From NCBI RefSeq assembly GCF_000015245.1, contig NC_008700.1, positions 2,176,001 to 2,240,000 of the forward strand: a stretch of 64,000 nucleotides of DNA. The letters run 5' to 3'. Shown in pieces: positions 26,037 through 34,043 of the stretch (its first letter is position 1; each line of letters opens with the position of its first letter). The stretch comes from Shewanella amazonensis SB2B (GTDB taxonomy: Bacteria > Pseudomonadota > Gammaproteobacteria > Enterobacterales > Shewanellaceae). The notes under the pieces are model-generated. The model had not been told where the DNA came from. It did not search any database and saw nothing but the letters and a program-made list of their open reading frames with translations. Made by a program: the position numbers and the translations under genes.

Positions 26037-26304
26037 GTTGTCTGCTATCGGTAAACTCATCGATTAGCCTGTTATCCTCACTTGCAGGATCCCATGCACA
26101 TGTTGCAACAAGCGCCGTTTGCCTTGTATCTACCGGATACTTCAGTGGACACCCAAATTAAGCCCAGCCGAAGGGGGCGTGGGATCACTCTGTTCCTTAT
26201 AGGAGGTCATTTTAAATATTACGGGTCACCCGTTTGCCCTCCCCTCCATTTGTATGACCTTAATGCATTCATCTTTTTAAAGGGATAGGCGCCTGATTGG
26301 AAGA
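26037..26304. other. Intergenic stretch between gapA and eda
   Basis: No convincing gene. It contains an inverted repeat AGGTCAT (26204-26210) / ATGACCT (26254-26260) with a smaller GGGT-C-ACCC hairpin between. This could be a structured RNA or a chance pairing. Confidence 0.4.
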
Positions 26305-26340
26305 TAAAAAAGCCCCGCATTAGCGAGGCTTTCTTTGTTT
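26305..26340 (-). terminator. Terminator of the zwf-pgl-edd-eda operon
   Basis: On the minus strand AGCCTCGC-TAAT-GCGGGGCT followed by six T. It lies after eda. Confidence 0.85.
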
Positions 26341-26357
26341 AGGTTAGGTTAGGTTAG
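26339..26357. repeat. Pentanucleotide tandem repeat at the eda stop
   Basis: Three units of AGGTT with a partial fourth. The repeat includes the eda TAA and gives extra in-register stops. Confidence 0.7.
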
Positions 26358-26998
26358 TTGAGGCCAGCCAGCGCTTCTTTACACAGGCTGGTGATCCTAT
26401 CCCAGTCGCCTGCTTCCATTGCATCTGTGGGGGCAATCCAGCTGCCGCCAATGCAATCCACGTTCTTCAACGCCAGATAATCACGGTAGCTTGACGGTGT
26501 GATGCCGCCGGTCGGGCAAAAACGAATGTCGGCCAGTGGCCCCTGGAAGGCTTTGAGGGCATTAACGCCACCTGAGGCTTCAGCCGGGAAAAACTTAAAG
26601 TGACGATACCCAAGCGCCATGCCGGCCATCACTTCAGAAATACTGGCAACACCTGGAATGAGTGGAACCGTACCTTCCATGGCGGTTTTAAGGAGCTCAG
26701 GATACGCACCGGGGGTGATGATAAACTGCGCGCCAGCCTCTACTGCCTGACGAAGTTGCTCTTCGTTGAGTATGGTTCCTGCACCCACGAGGGCTTCTGG
26801 TACTTCAGCGGCGATTTTACTGATAGCATCCAGTGCACAGGACGTGCGCAGCGTGACCTCCAGTACGCTGATACCACCGGCTACCAGAGCTTTCGCCAGC
26901 GGCACCGCATGCTCCAACTTATTGATCACCATAACAGGCACAATCGGACTGCGCTTAAAAATATCTTGTGGTTGTAAAGACCAGTTATTCTCAGACAT
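26354..26998 (-). CDS. eda: KDPG/KHG aldolase Eda
   Basis: A 214-residue aldolase that splits 2-keto-3-deoxy-6-phosphogluconate into pyruvate and glyceraldehyde-3-phosphate, the last Entner-Doudoroff step. It has EVTLRT with the catalytic Glu, VGAGTI, and the Schiff-base Lys in YRHFKFFPAE. Start at 26998 is supported by AAAGGA upstream; longer in-frame sequence lies inside edd. It is the last gene of zwf-pgl-edd-eda. Confidence 0.95.
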   Translation of the reverse strand: MSENNWSLQPQDIFKRSPIVPVMVINKLEHAVPLAKALVAGGISVLEVTLRTSCALDAISKIAAEVPEALVGAGTILNEEQLRQAVEAGAQFIITPGAYPELLKTAMEGTVPLIPGVASISEVMAGMALGYRHFKFFPAEASGGVNALKAFQGPLADIRFCPTGGITPSSYRDYLALKNVDCIGGSWIAPTDAMEAGDWDRITSLCKEALAGLN

Positions 26999-27017
26999 CG
27001 GTTGTATCCTTTCAGGC

Positions 27018-28844
27018 TCAATAAAGTTCATCGATTGCTTCGGTGCAACGGGCACCGGTTTCGGGACTGCTGAGATTTTGTCTGAGCGCGCCGAAAAGTT
27101 CCCTGCCCATGCCATAACGGGACTTTCTTAATTCCACCGGTGCGGCAGTGCGGCTTTCAAGCTCGGGAGCCGAGACCAGCAAGGACAGTTCACCGGTAAT
27201 GGCATTGATACGGATAAGGTCACCGTCCTGAACCTTGGCGATAAGACCGCCATCCAGAGCCTCAGGCGTAAGGTGGATTGCCGCAGGTACTTTGCCTGAT
27301 GCACCGGACATACGACCATCGGTCATCAACGCCACTTTAAAACCGCGGTCCTGCAAGGTACCCAGGATGGGGGTTAGTTTGTGCAGCTCAGGCATGCCAT
27401 TAGCTTTGGGTCCCTGACCTTTCACCACAACCACACAGTCTCTATCAAGCTCACCGGCTTTAAAGAGGGCATCCAGTTTGTTCTGATCATCAATGACCAC
27501 CGCTGGGGCTTCGACGATACGATGCTGCTCCTGGACTGCCGAGACTTTGATAACGGCGCGACCAAGGTTGCCTTTCATCAGTTTAAGGCCGCCATTTGAC
27601 TGGAATGGCTCTGCAACACCGCGCAGTACCTCTTGGTCCAGACTGGTAACAGGACCATCAACCCAGGTGAGCTGACCATCAATGAGTCTTGGCTCCTGGG
27701 TGTAACGGCGCAGACCGTAGCCTGCCACTGTATTGACATCTTCGTGGATAAGACCTGCATCCAGCAGTTCTTTCATCAGGAAGGCCATACCGCCCGCCGC
27801 ATGGAAGTGATTGATATCCGCGTGACCGTTGGGATAAACACGGGCCAGCAGAGGAACGGCATCAGACAGCTCGGAAAAGTCATCCCAGTTGATGATGATA
27901 CCGGCGGCCCTGGCCGCAGCCACTATGTGCATGGTCAGGTTGGTTGAACCTCCGGTGGCAAGCAGCGCAACTATGCCGTTAACCACGGATTTTTCGTTGA
28001 CTATCTCACCTATGGGTGAATACTGCAGCCCGTTTTCGGTCAGGCGACAAACCTGCTTGGCGGCCATTTTGCTGAGTTCGGTTCGCAGTGGGTCGTCCGG
28101 GTTCACAAAGGATGAGCCTGGCAGTTGCAGCCCCATCACCTCGAGCACCAGTTGATTGGAGTTGGCAGTACCATAGAAGGTACAGGTACCGGCACTGTGA
28201 TAAGAGCTTGCCTCGGCTTCGAGCAAGGCTTCGCGGTCCACCTTACCCTCAGCGAATTTTTGACGCACACGGGCTTTTTCCTTATTGGGAATGCCTGAGC
28301 GCATGGGCCCCGCAGGTACAAACAGCATTGGAAGGTGGCCAAAACTCATTGCACCAATCAGCAAGCCGGGCACGATTTTGTCACACACCCCAAGCAGCAG
28401 CGCGCCATCAAACATGTTGTGGGATAAGCCTACGGCGGTCGCCATGGCTATCACCTCACGGGACAGCAGCGACAGCTCCATCCCGGGTTGGCCCTGAGTT
28501 ACACCGTCACACATGGCGGGTACGCCACCGGCCACCTGGGCAACACTGCCTACTTCATTACAGGCGGCTTTGAGCAGCTCAGGATAATGTTCATAAGGCT
28601 GATGGGCAGACAACATGTCGTTAAACGCAGTCACAATGCCAATATTGACCTTGGTGAGTTGGCGCAGCGACTGTTTATCTTCTGCGCCACAGGCGGCGAA
28701 ACCATGGGCCAGGTTGCCGCAACTCAAGGCAGAGCGATGAACCTTTCCACTGCGGGCTTCCTGCAGCGCGGCCAGATAAGCACTGCGACTTTCTTTACTG
28801 CGTTCGATGATCCTGTCGGTCACCGATTTGACTACGGGGTGCAT
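27018..28844 (-). CDS. edd: Phosphogluconate dehydratase Edd
   Basis: A 608-residue Fe-S dehydratase converting 6-phosphogluconate to KDPG. It has cysteine motifs of the IlvD/Edd family (MCDGVTQGQPGMELS, LLGVCDKIVPG) and the C-terminal DGRMSGASGKVPAAIH. Start at 28844 has AAGGAGG upstream. It lies 11 bp after pgl and 19 bp before eda. Confidence 0.96.
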   Translation of the reverse strand: MHPVVKSVTDRIIERSKESRSAYLAALQEARSGKVHRSALSCGNLAHGFAACGAEDKQSLRQLTKVNIGIVTAFNDMLSAHQPYEHYPELLKAACNEVGSVAQVAGGVPAMCDGVTQGQPGMELSLLSREVIAMATAVGLSHNMFDGALLLGVCDKIVPGLLIGAMSFGHLPMLFVPAGPMRSGIPNKEKARVRQKFAEGKVDREALLEAEASSYHSAGTCTFYGTANSNQLVLEVMGLQLPGSSFVNPDDPLRTELSKMAAKQVCRLTENGLQYSPIGEIVNEKSVVNGIVALLATGGSTNLTMHIVAAARAAGIIINWDDFSELSDAVPLLARVYPNGHADINHFHAAGGMAFLMKELLDAGLIHEDVNTVAGYGLRRYTQEPRLIDGQLTWVDGPVTSLDQEVLRGVAEPFQSNGGLKLMKGNLGRAVIKVSAVQEQHRIVEAPAVVIDDQNKLDALFKAGELDRDCVVVVKGQGPKANGMPELHKLTPILGTLQDRGFKVALMTDGRMSGASGKVPAAIHLTPEALDGGLIAKVQDGDLIRINAITGELSLLVSAPELESRTAAPVELRKSRYGMGRELFGALRQNLSSPETGARCTEAIDELY

Positions 28845-28855
28845 AACTTGCCTCC

Positions 28856-29554
28856 TTAAGCGCTCCAATACACGTCGACCGGGGTTTTGTGTTGACCCAA
28901 TACCACTCGAATTGGCATCGCTTTTATATCGTCGCTTTCGAGCGCCTGACGATAGACGCTGAGCTTTTGTTCGCCCACCAGATGCAAATAGATTTGGCGG
29001 CTGTTGAGAATCGCTTTTTTGGTCAGAGTGATCCGCTCATGTGGCGCCGTTCTTGGTGTCACGGCTTCACACAAAGCGTCACTGTCCAGTGCCCGCATCA
29101 GGTCGTCAGAGCATGGGAACCAGGAACAGGTGTGTCCATCGTTGCCCATCCCCAATACAACCACATCGAACGGGCGTGGCACGTTGGCCAGATGTTCAGA
29201 AGTCATGGCTGCGCCCTCTTCTGCACTGGCAAACATATTTTTAAGGCCGCGAAATTTGGCTGATGCGGCACGGTTTTGCAGCAAATTTTCACGCACCAGA
29301 CGCTCGTTGGAGTCCTTATGGGCGTTGTCTACCCAGCGCTCATCGGCGAGCGTAACAAAGACCTCGTTCCAGTCGATGGCTTTATTGGACAAGGCCTTGA
29401 ACAGTTTGAGCGGCGTGGAGCCGCCACTTACCACCAGGCTCGCCTTGCCGCGGGCATCCACCGCATCCTGCAGTTGGCGCGCGATACGGTCTGCCAACTG
29501 GGTTTCCAGCGAATCAGTGTTATCGAATGATTTGAATACCGCTTCTTTCAGCAC
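28856..29554 (-). CDS. pgl: 6-phosphogluconolactonase Pgl
   Basis: Hydrolyses 6-phosphogluconolactone to 6-phosphogluconate, between Zwf and Edd. The motifs are VVSGGSTP near residue 40, LADERWV and GMGNDGHTCSWFP, as in the DevB-type lactonases. Start placed at a GTG (29554) because an AAGGAGG lies six bases before it and overlaps the zwf stop codon; ATG at 29572 is possible but has no ribosome site. About 232 residues, normal for the family. Confidence 0.9.
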   Translation of the reverse strand: MLKEAVFKSFDNTDSLETQLADRIARQLQDAVDARGKASLVVSGGSTPLKLFKALSNKAIDWNEVFVTLADERWVDNAHKDSNERLVRENLLQNRAASAKFRGLKNMFASAEEGAAMTSEHLANVPRPFDVVVLGMGNDGHTCSWFPCSDDLMRALDSDALCEAVTPRTAPHERITLTKKAILNSRQIYLHLVGEQKLSVYRQALESDDIKAMPIRVVLGQHKTPVDVYWSA

Positions 29555-29564
29555 CTTGGCCTCC

Positions 29565-31037
29565 TTATTCATCCCAGGAACGCCCATCTTTGGTGATGAG
29601 CGCTACCGAGGCCACCGGCCCCCAGGTGCCCGCAGGATAGGCTTTCGGTCTTTCGTTACCCGCTTCCCACGCCTGAATGATGCCATCAACCCAGGTCCAG
29701 GCCTGCTCTACTTCGTCGCGGCGAACGAACAGCGCCTGGTTACCGAGCATGGCTTCCAGCAGCAGACGTTCGTACGCATCGGCAATGCGCTCGTTTTTAA
29801 AGGTGTCAGAGAAGCTGAGATCTAACTTGGTGGTTTGCAGACGCGTCTTTTGCTCCAGACCCGGCACCTTGTTCATCATCTGAATTTCAACACCTTCATG
29901 GGGTTGCAGACGAATGGTCAATTTGTTCGGTGGCAGATTACGGTAACTGGAGCGATACAGGTTGTGCGGTGGATTTTTAAAATGCACCACAATTTCTGAA
30001 CTTTTGAACGGCATACGTTTGCCACTGCGCAGATAAAATGGCACACCGGCCCAGCGCCAGTTGTCAATATCCACACGCAGTGCCACAAAGGTCTCGGTAT
30101 TGGAATTAACGTTTGCGCCTTCTTCCTCGAGATAGCCTGGAACCGGGCTGCCCTTCAGGAAACCCGCAGAGTATTGGCCACGTACCGTGTTTTCGTTGAC
30201 GTTATCCATGTTGATTGGGCGCAGCGACTTAAGCACCTTTACCTTTTCATCACGGATAGAGTCGGCATCCAGGTTTACGGGTGGATCCATGGCGACCAGT
30301 GTTAGCACCTGTAACAGGTGGTTTTGGATCATGTCCCGCATCTGGCCGGCTTTATCGAAATAACCCCAACGACCTTCAATACCCACTTCTTCTGCAACGG
30401 TAATCTGCACATGATCGATAGTGCGGTTATCCCATTTGGACGCAAAGAGTGAGTTGGCAAAACGCAGTGCAATCAGGTTTTGTACCGTTTCTTTACCCAG
30501 GTAATGGTCGATGCGATAAACCTGGTTCTCATTGAAGTATTGAGATACCTGGTTATTGATAACTCGGGAAGATTCGAGATCTGAGCCAATTGGCTTTTCT
30601 AGGACAACGCGGGTATCGGGGAAAATCAGATTTTGTTCGTGCAGACAGCGGCAGATATCGCCGAAAATGGCAGGAGGAGTAGCAAAGTAATTAACCATGA
30701 CCCGCTTTTCAGGTTCAAGCAGCTCATGGAATGCACTGTACCCTTCTGACTCGGTGAAATTGGTACCGACATAATGGCAGCGGCTGACGAATCTTTCGAT
30801 AGTGGTTTCGCAGAGGGGATCTTTAACGAAGGTGGTCAGTGCCGTCTTAACCAGCTCACGAAATTCTTCAGTAGAGAATGCATCTTTGGCAACACCGATG
30901 ATCTTGGTGTCGTTGTGAAGCAGTGTTGCCTTATCCAATTGGTATAAAGAGGGAAGCAGTTTGCGCCTCGCCAGGTCACCTTTGGTACCGAAAAGGACAA
31001 AATCACAAGCTTTTGCCCCTGATGTTGTATTGCCCAT
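29565..31037 (-). CDS. zwf: Glucose-6-phosphate dehydrogenase Zwf
   Basis: A 490-residue NADP-linked enzyme making 6-phosphogluconolactone. It has the N-terminal nucleotide motif FGTKGDLARRKLLPSLY and the substrate motif RIDHYLGKETVQN. Start at 31037 has GGAGAG upstream, though a little far. It is the first gene of the minus-strand zwf-pgl-edd-eda operon, and a HexR-like site lies about 65 bp upstream. Confidence 0.96.
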   Translation of the reverse strand: MGNTTSGAKACDFVLFGTKGDLARRKLLPSLYQLDKATLLHNDTKIIGVAKDAFSTEEFRELVKTALTTFVKDPLCETTIERFVSRCHYVGTNFTESEGYSAFHELLEPEKRVMVNYFATPPAIFGDICRCLHEQNLIFPDTRVVLEKPIGSDLESSRVINNQVSQYFNENQVYRIDHYLGKETVQNLIALRFANSLFASKWDNRTIDHVQITVAEEVGIEGRWGYFDKAGQMRDMIQNHLLQVLTLVAMDPPVNLDADSIRDEKVKVLKSLRPINMDNVNENTVRGQYSAGFLKGSPVPGYLEEEGANVNSNTETFVALRVDIDNWRWAGVPFYLRSGKRMPFKSSEIVVHFKNPPHNLYRSSYRNLPPNKLTIRLQPHEGVEIQMMNKVPGLEQKTRLQTTKLDLSFSDTFKNERIADAYERLLLEAMLGNQALFVRRDEVEQAWTWVDGIIQAWEAGNERPKAYPAGTWGPVASVALITKDGRSWDE

Positions 31038-31099
31038 TGCTGCAAGCTCTCCTTTGTAATCGGCTTCGCCGTATGCTGGACGGCCAGAAGCCCTTTTGT

Positions 31100-31114
31100 T
31101 GTAATATAACAACA
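31100..31114. promoter_or_regulatory. HexR-like operator at zwf
   Basis: TGTAATATAACAACA keeps 10 of 12 fixed positions of the recalled HexR motif. It lies inside a larger near-dyad, GTTGTAATATAACAAC (31098-31113). Confidence 0.6.
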
Positions 31115-31206
31115 GAATCTGATTTATGCATCCATATTTTGCAAATTCGTCTACACCGTCTTACTAGGCAGTTAAACAAGAATTCTGTTATTATTTTTGT
31201 GCTTAA

Positions 31207-31224
31207 ATTACTGTTGGCAGTAAT
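31207..31224. promoter_or_regulatory. Perfect inverted repeat between zwf and hexR
   Basis: ATTACTG-TTGG-CAGTAAT, perfect 7-bp arms. The GTAAT half-sites face outward compared with the HexR motif. It could be an autoregulatory site or another factor's site. Confidence 0.5.
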
Positions 31225-31349
31225 AAGTTGGTGTGAAATCACCGCGAAAACTGTAAGCGGCAAACCACTTTGTGATCCAGGCAGCAAATTGAAACGCTGT
31301 GATCAGAAAATAAAAAAATAACACCTTCATCAATAGCGGACGTACGCGT

Positions 31350-32204
31350 ATGAATACCCTAGAAAAGGTCCAGAAAAGTCTAAACCAATTCAGCAAGTCA
31401 GAACGCAAAGTTGCCGAAGTGATTCTGGCCTCTCCCCAAACTGCGATTCACTCCAGTATCGCTACCCTGGCCAAAATGGCCGATGTGAGTGAGCCTACGG
31501 TTAACCGTTTCTGCCGTCGCCTTGATACCAAGGGCTTTCCTGATTTTAAGTTACATCTGGCCCAAAGTCTTGCCAACGGCACACCCTATGTCAGCAGACA
31601 CGTGGAAGAAGATGACTCGCCAGAGTCTTACACCACTAAAATCTTCGAATCTTCAATGGCTTCCCTTGATACTGCACGTCAAAGCCTCGACATGCAGGCG
31701 ATCAATAAAGCAGTAGATATTCTGACACAGGCCAAAACTATTTCGTTCTTCGGCCTTGGCGCTTCGGCTGCTGTGGCCCACGATGCGCAAAACAAATTTT
31801 TCCGCTTCAATGTACCTGTCATTTGTTTCGATGATGTGTTGATGCAGCGCATGAGTTGCATTAACAGTAACGAAGGTGACGTAGTGGTGCTTATCTCTCA
31901 CACTGGCCGCACCAAGTCACTGATTGATATAGCAAGACTTGCTCGCGAAAATGGCGCAGCCGTGATAGGCATTACCGCCAGAAACTCACCCTTATCAGTT
32001 GAATGTACCTTGTCGGTCACCATGGAGGTGCCGGAAGATACTGATATGTACCTGCCAATGGCGTCCCGCCTTGCACAATTGGTCGTAATTGATGTACTCG
32101 CAACTGGATTTACCTTAAGACGCGGTCCAAGATTCAGGGACAGCCTGAAGCGCGTAAAAGAAGCATTGAAAGAATCCCGGATCAATAAAGACCCGATCCT
32201 GTAA
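31350..32204 (+). CDS. hexR: RpiR-family regulator HexR
   Basis: A 284-residue regulator with an N-terminal helix-turn-helix (IATLAKMADVSEPTVNRFCR, about residues 37-56) and a C-terminal SIS sugar-phosphate domain (about 125-250, with FGLGASAAVAHDA). HexR senses KDPG and controls central carbon genes. It sits divergent from zwf and just before pykA. HexR-like sites at gapB, gapA, zwf and pykA in this window support the assignment. Confidence 0.93.
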   Translation: MNTLEKVQKSLNQFSKSERKVAEVILASPQTAIHSSIATLAKMADVSEPTVNRFCRRLDTKGFPDFKLHLAQSLANGTPYVSRHVEEDDSPESYTTKIFESSMASLDTARQSLDMQAINKAVDILTQAKTISFFGLGASAAVAHDAQNKFFRFNVPVICFDDVLMQRMSCINSNEGDVVVLISHTGRTKSLIDIARLARENGAAVIGITARNSPLSVECTLSVTMEVPEDTDMYLPMASRLAQLVVIDVLATGFTLRRGPRFRDSLKRVKEALKESRINKDPIL

Positions 32205-32314
32205 GTTGATTCCAACCCAAATTTGGTAGTCAGACACAGTGCTGGCTACCATTTACCCGCCTAAAACCGGCGGTTTCTCACAAAAATAAAAAGCTTGAGA
32301 TAGATCATTTTGTT

Positions 32315-32329
32315 TGTAACTTTCCTACA
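32315..32329. promoter_or_regulatory. Weak HexR-like site at pykA
   Basis: TGTAACTTTCCTACA keeps 9 of 12 fixed positions of the recalled motif. It lies about 62 bp before pykA. Confidence 0.45.
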
Positions 32330-32390
32330 TAATGCGCCAATGTCTGTTAATATAGTCTTCAGATTAACTTGAAACTTAACGGAGTAACTC

Positions 32391-33830
32391 ATGTTCCGCA
32401 GAACCAAAATCGTTACTACCCTTGGCCCAGCCACAGACCGTGACGATAACCTGCGCCGCATCATTGCGGCTGGTGCTAACGTAGTCAGACTTAACTTCTC
32501 CCATGGTTCACCAGAAGATCATCTCGAGCGCGCAACCCGTACCCGTGCCATAGCCAAAGAGCTCGGCGTGCATGTTGCTATCCTTGGTGACCTTCAGGGG
32601 CCGAAAATCCGTGTATCCACCTTTAAGGACAACCGTAAAGTACAGTTGGCCTTAGGTCAGGAATTTATCCTGGATGCGGAGCTGGCCAAGGGCGAAGGTG
32701 ACGAAACCCAGGTAGGTATCGACTATAAGGAGCTGCCGGACGACGTCAGCATCGGCGATATCCTGATGCTCGACGACGGTCGTGTTCAGCTGAAAGTTGA
32801 ACGCGTGGAAGGTCGCAAGGTGTTTACCACTGTGACGGTTGCCGGTCCATTGTCTAACAACAAGGGCATCAACAAGAAAGGTGGTGGCTTGTCTGCCGCG
32901 GCACTGACCGAAAAAGACAAAGCCGATATCATCACCGCAGCCCGCATTAACGTTGATTACCTGGCTGTGTCTTTCCCTCGCAGCGGTGCAGACCTCAACT
33001 ATGCCCGTGATCTGGCGAAAGCCGCCGGCTCCAATGCCATGATTGTTGCCAAGGTTGAACGTGCCGAAGCTGTTGCCTCTGATGAAGCCATGGATGATGT
33101 AATCCTGGCATCCGACGCTGTGATGGTTGCCCGTGGCGACCTGGGCGTGGAAATCGGTGATGCAGCACTGGTAGCCGTGCAGAAAAAGCTTATCAGTCGC
33201 TCCCGTCAGCTGAACCGCGTGGTGATCACTGCGACTCAAATGATGGAGTCGATGATTACCAGCCCAATGCCAACCCGCGCCGAAGTGATGGACGTGGCAA
33301 ACGCAGTGCTCGATGGTACTGATGCAGTGATGTTGTCTGCCGAAACCGCCGCCGGTGACTTCCCGGAAGAAACCGTACGCGCCATGGCCAATGTGTGTGT
33401 GGGCGCAGAATCTCATCCCAGCGTAAAAGTGTCCAAGCACCGCATGGATGAGCGTTTTACGTCGGTTGAGGAAACCATCGCGCTTTCAACCATGTACGCA
33501 GCAAACCACCTGGACGGTGTAAAAGCCATTATCGCCCTGACTGAATCCGGAGCGACTGCACAGCTGATGAGCCGTATCAGCTCCTCATTGCCCATCATTG
33601 CCCTGTCGCGTCACTCAACCACTCTGGCTAAGATGGCTTTGTACCGTGGTGTTCAGCCTGTGTATTTCGACTCTACATCCTTCAGAGCGGATGAAGTTGC
33701 TGCCCAGGCGCTCGAAGCGGTACGTGCTGCCGGTTACCTCGGCAGTGGTGATATGGTGCTCATGACCAAGGGTGATGCCATGGAAACCATCGGTGGTACC
33801 AACACCTGCAAGGTACTTATTCTGCCCTAA
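32391..33830 (+). CDS. pykA: Pyruvate kinase PykA
   Basis: A 479-residue glycolytic enzyme converting phosphoenolpyruvate and ADP to pyruvate and ATP. It has TKIVTTLGPA at the N-terminus, NFSHGSPEDH, the catalytic region VAKVERAEAV, ARGDLGVEIG and ITATQMMESM. The ATG has ACGGAG upstream. It follows hexR by 186 bp and has its own candidate operator, and ends at a strong terminator. Confidence 0.96.
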   Translation: MFRRTKIVTTLGPATDRDDNLRRIIAAGANVVRLNFSHGSPEDHLERATRTRAIAKELGVHVAILGDLQGPKIRVSTFKDNRKVQLALGQEFILDAELAKGEGDETQVGIDYKELPDDVSIGDILMLDDGRVQLKVERVEGRKVFTTVTVAGPLSNNKGINKKGGGLSAAALTEKDKADIITAARINVDYLAVSFPRSGADLNYARDLAKAAGSNAMIVAKVERAEAVASDEAMDDVILASDAVMVARGDLGVEIGDAALVAVQKKLISRSRQLNRVVITATQMMESMITSPMPTRAEVMDVANAVLDGTDAVMLSAETAAGDFPEETVRAMANVCVGAESHPSVKVSKHRMDERFTSVEETIALSTMYAANHLDGVKAIIALTESGATAQLMSRISSSLPIIALSRHSTTLAKMALYRGVQPVYFDSTSFRADEVAAQALEAVRAAGYLGSGDMVLMTKGDAMETIGGTNTCKVLILP

Positions 33831-33851
33831 TGGCGGTTGGTCATCTTGTCT

Positions 33852-33884
33852 TTATAACCCGGCGTAAGCCGGGTTATTTTTTAC
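33852..33884 (+). terminator. Terminator of pykA
   Basis: ATAACCCGGC-GTAA-GCCGGGTTAT followed by TTTTTT. Confidence 0.93.
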
Positions 33885-33963
33885 CTTCTATTCTTGTGGG
33901 AATTCTTTTGTCCAACTGCCACCGAACTCCTCACAACCATGACCAAACCCACAGTTCGGCTCA

Positions 33964-33995
33964 ATAAAAAAGGTACGCATTGGCGTACCCTTTTC
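33964..33995 (-). terminator. Terminator of psrA-fadE
   Basis: On the minus strand GGGTACGCC-AAT-GCGTACC then TTTTTT. It lies 50 bp after the fadE stop. Confidence 0.85.
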
Positions 33996-34043
33996 TTCTA
34001 TTTAAACCTGCTATGGCTGAACTAACACAGGTTGTTTTACCTG

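Noticed and set aside
26082..26288. 68-codon frame between gapA and eda
   Set aside because: No ribosome site or family features; it crosses the inverted repeat.
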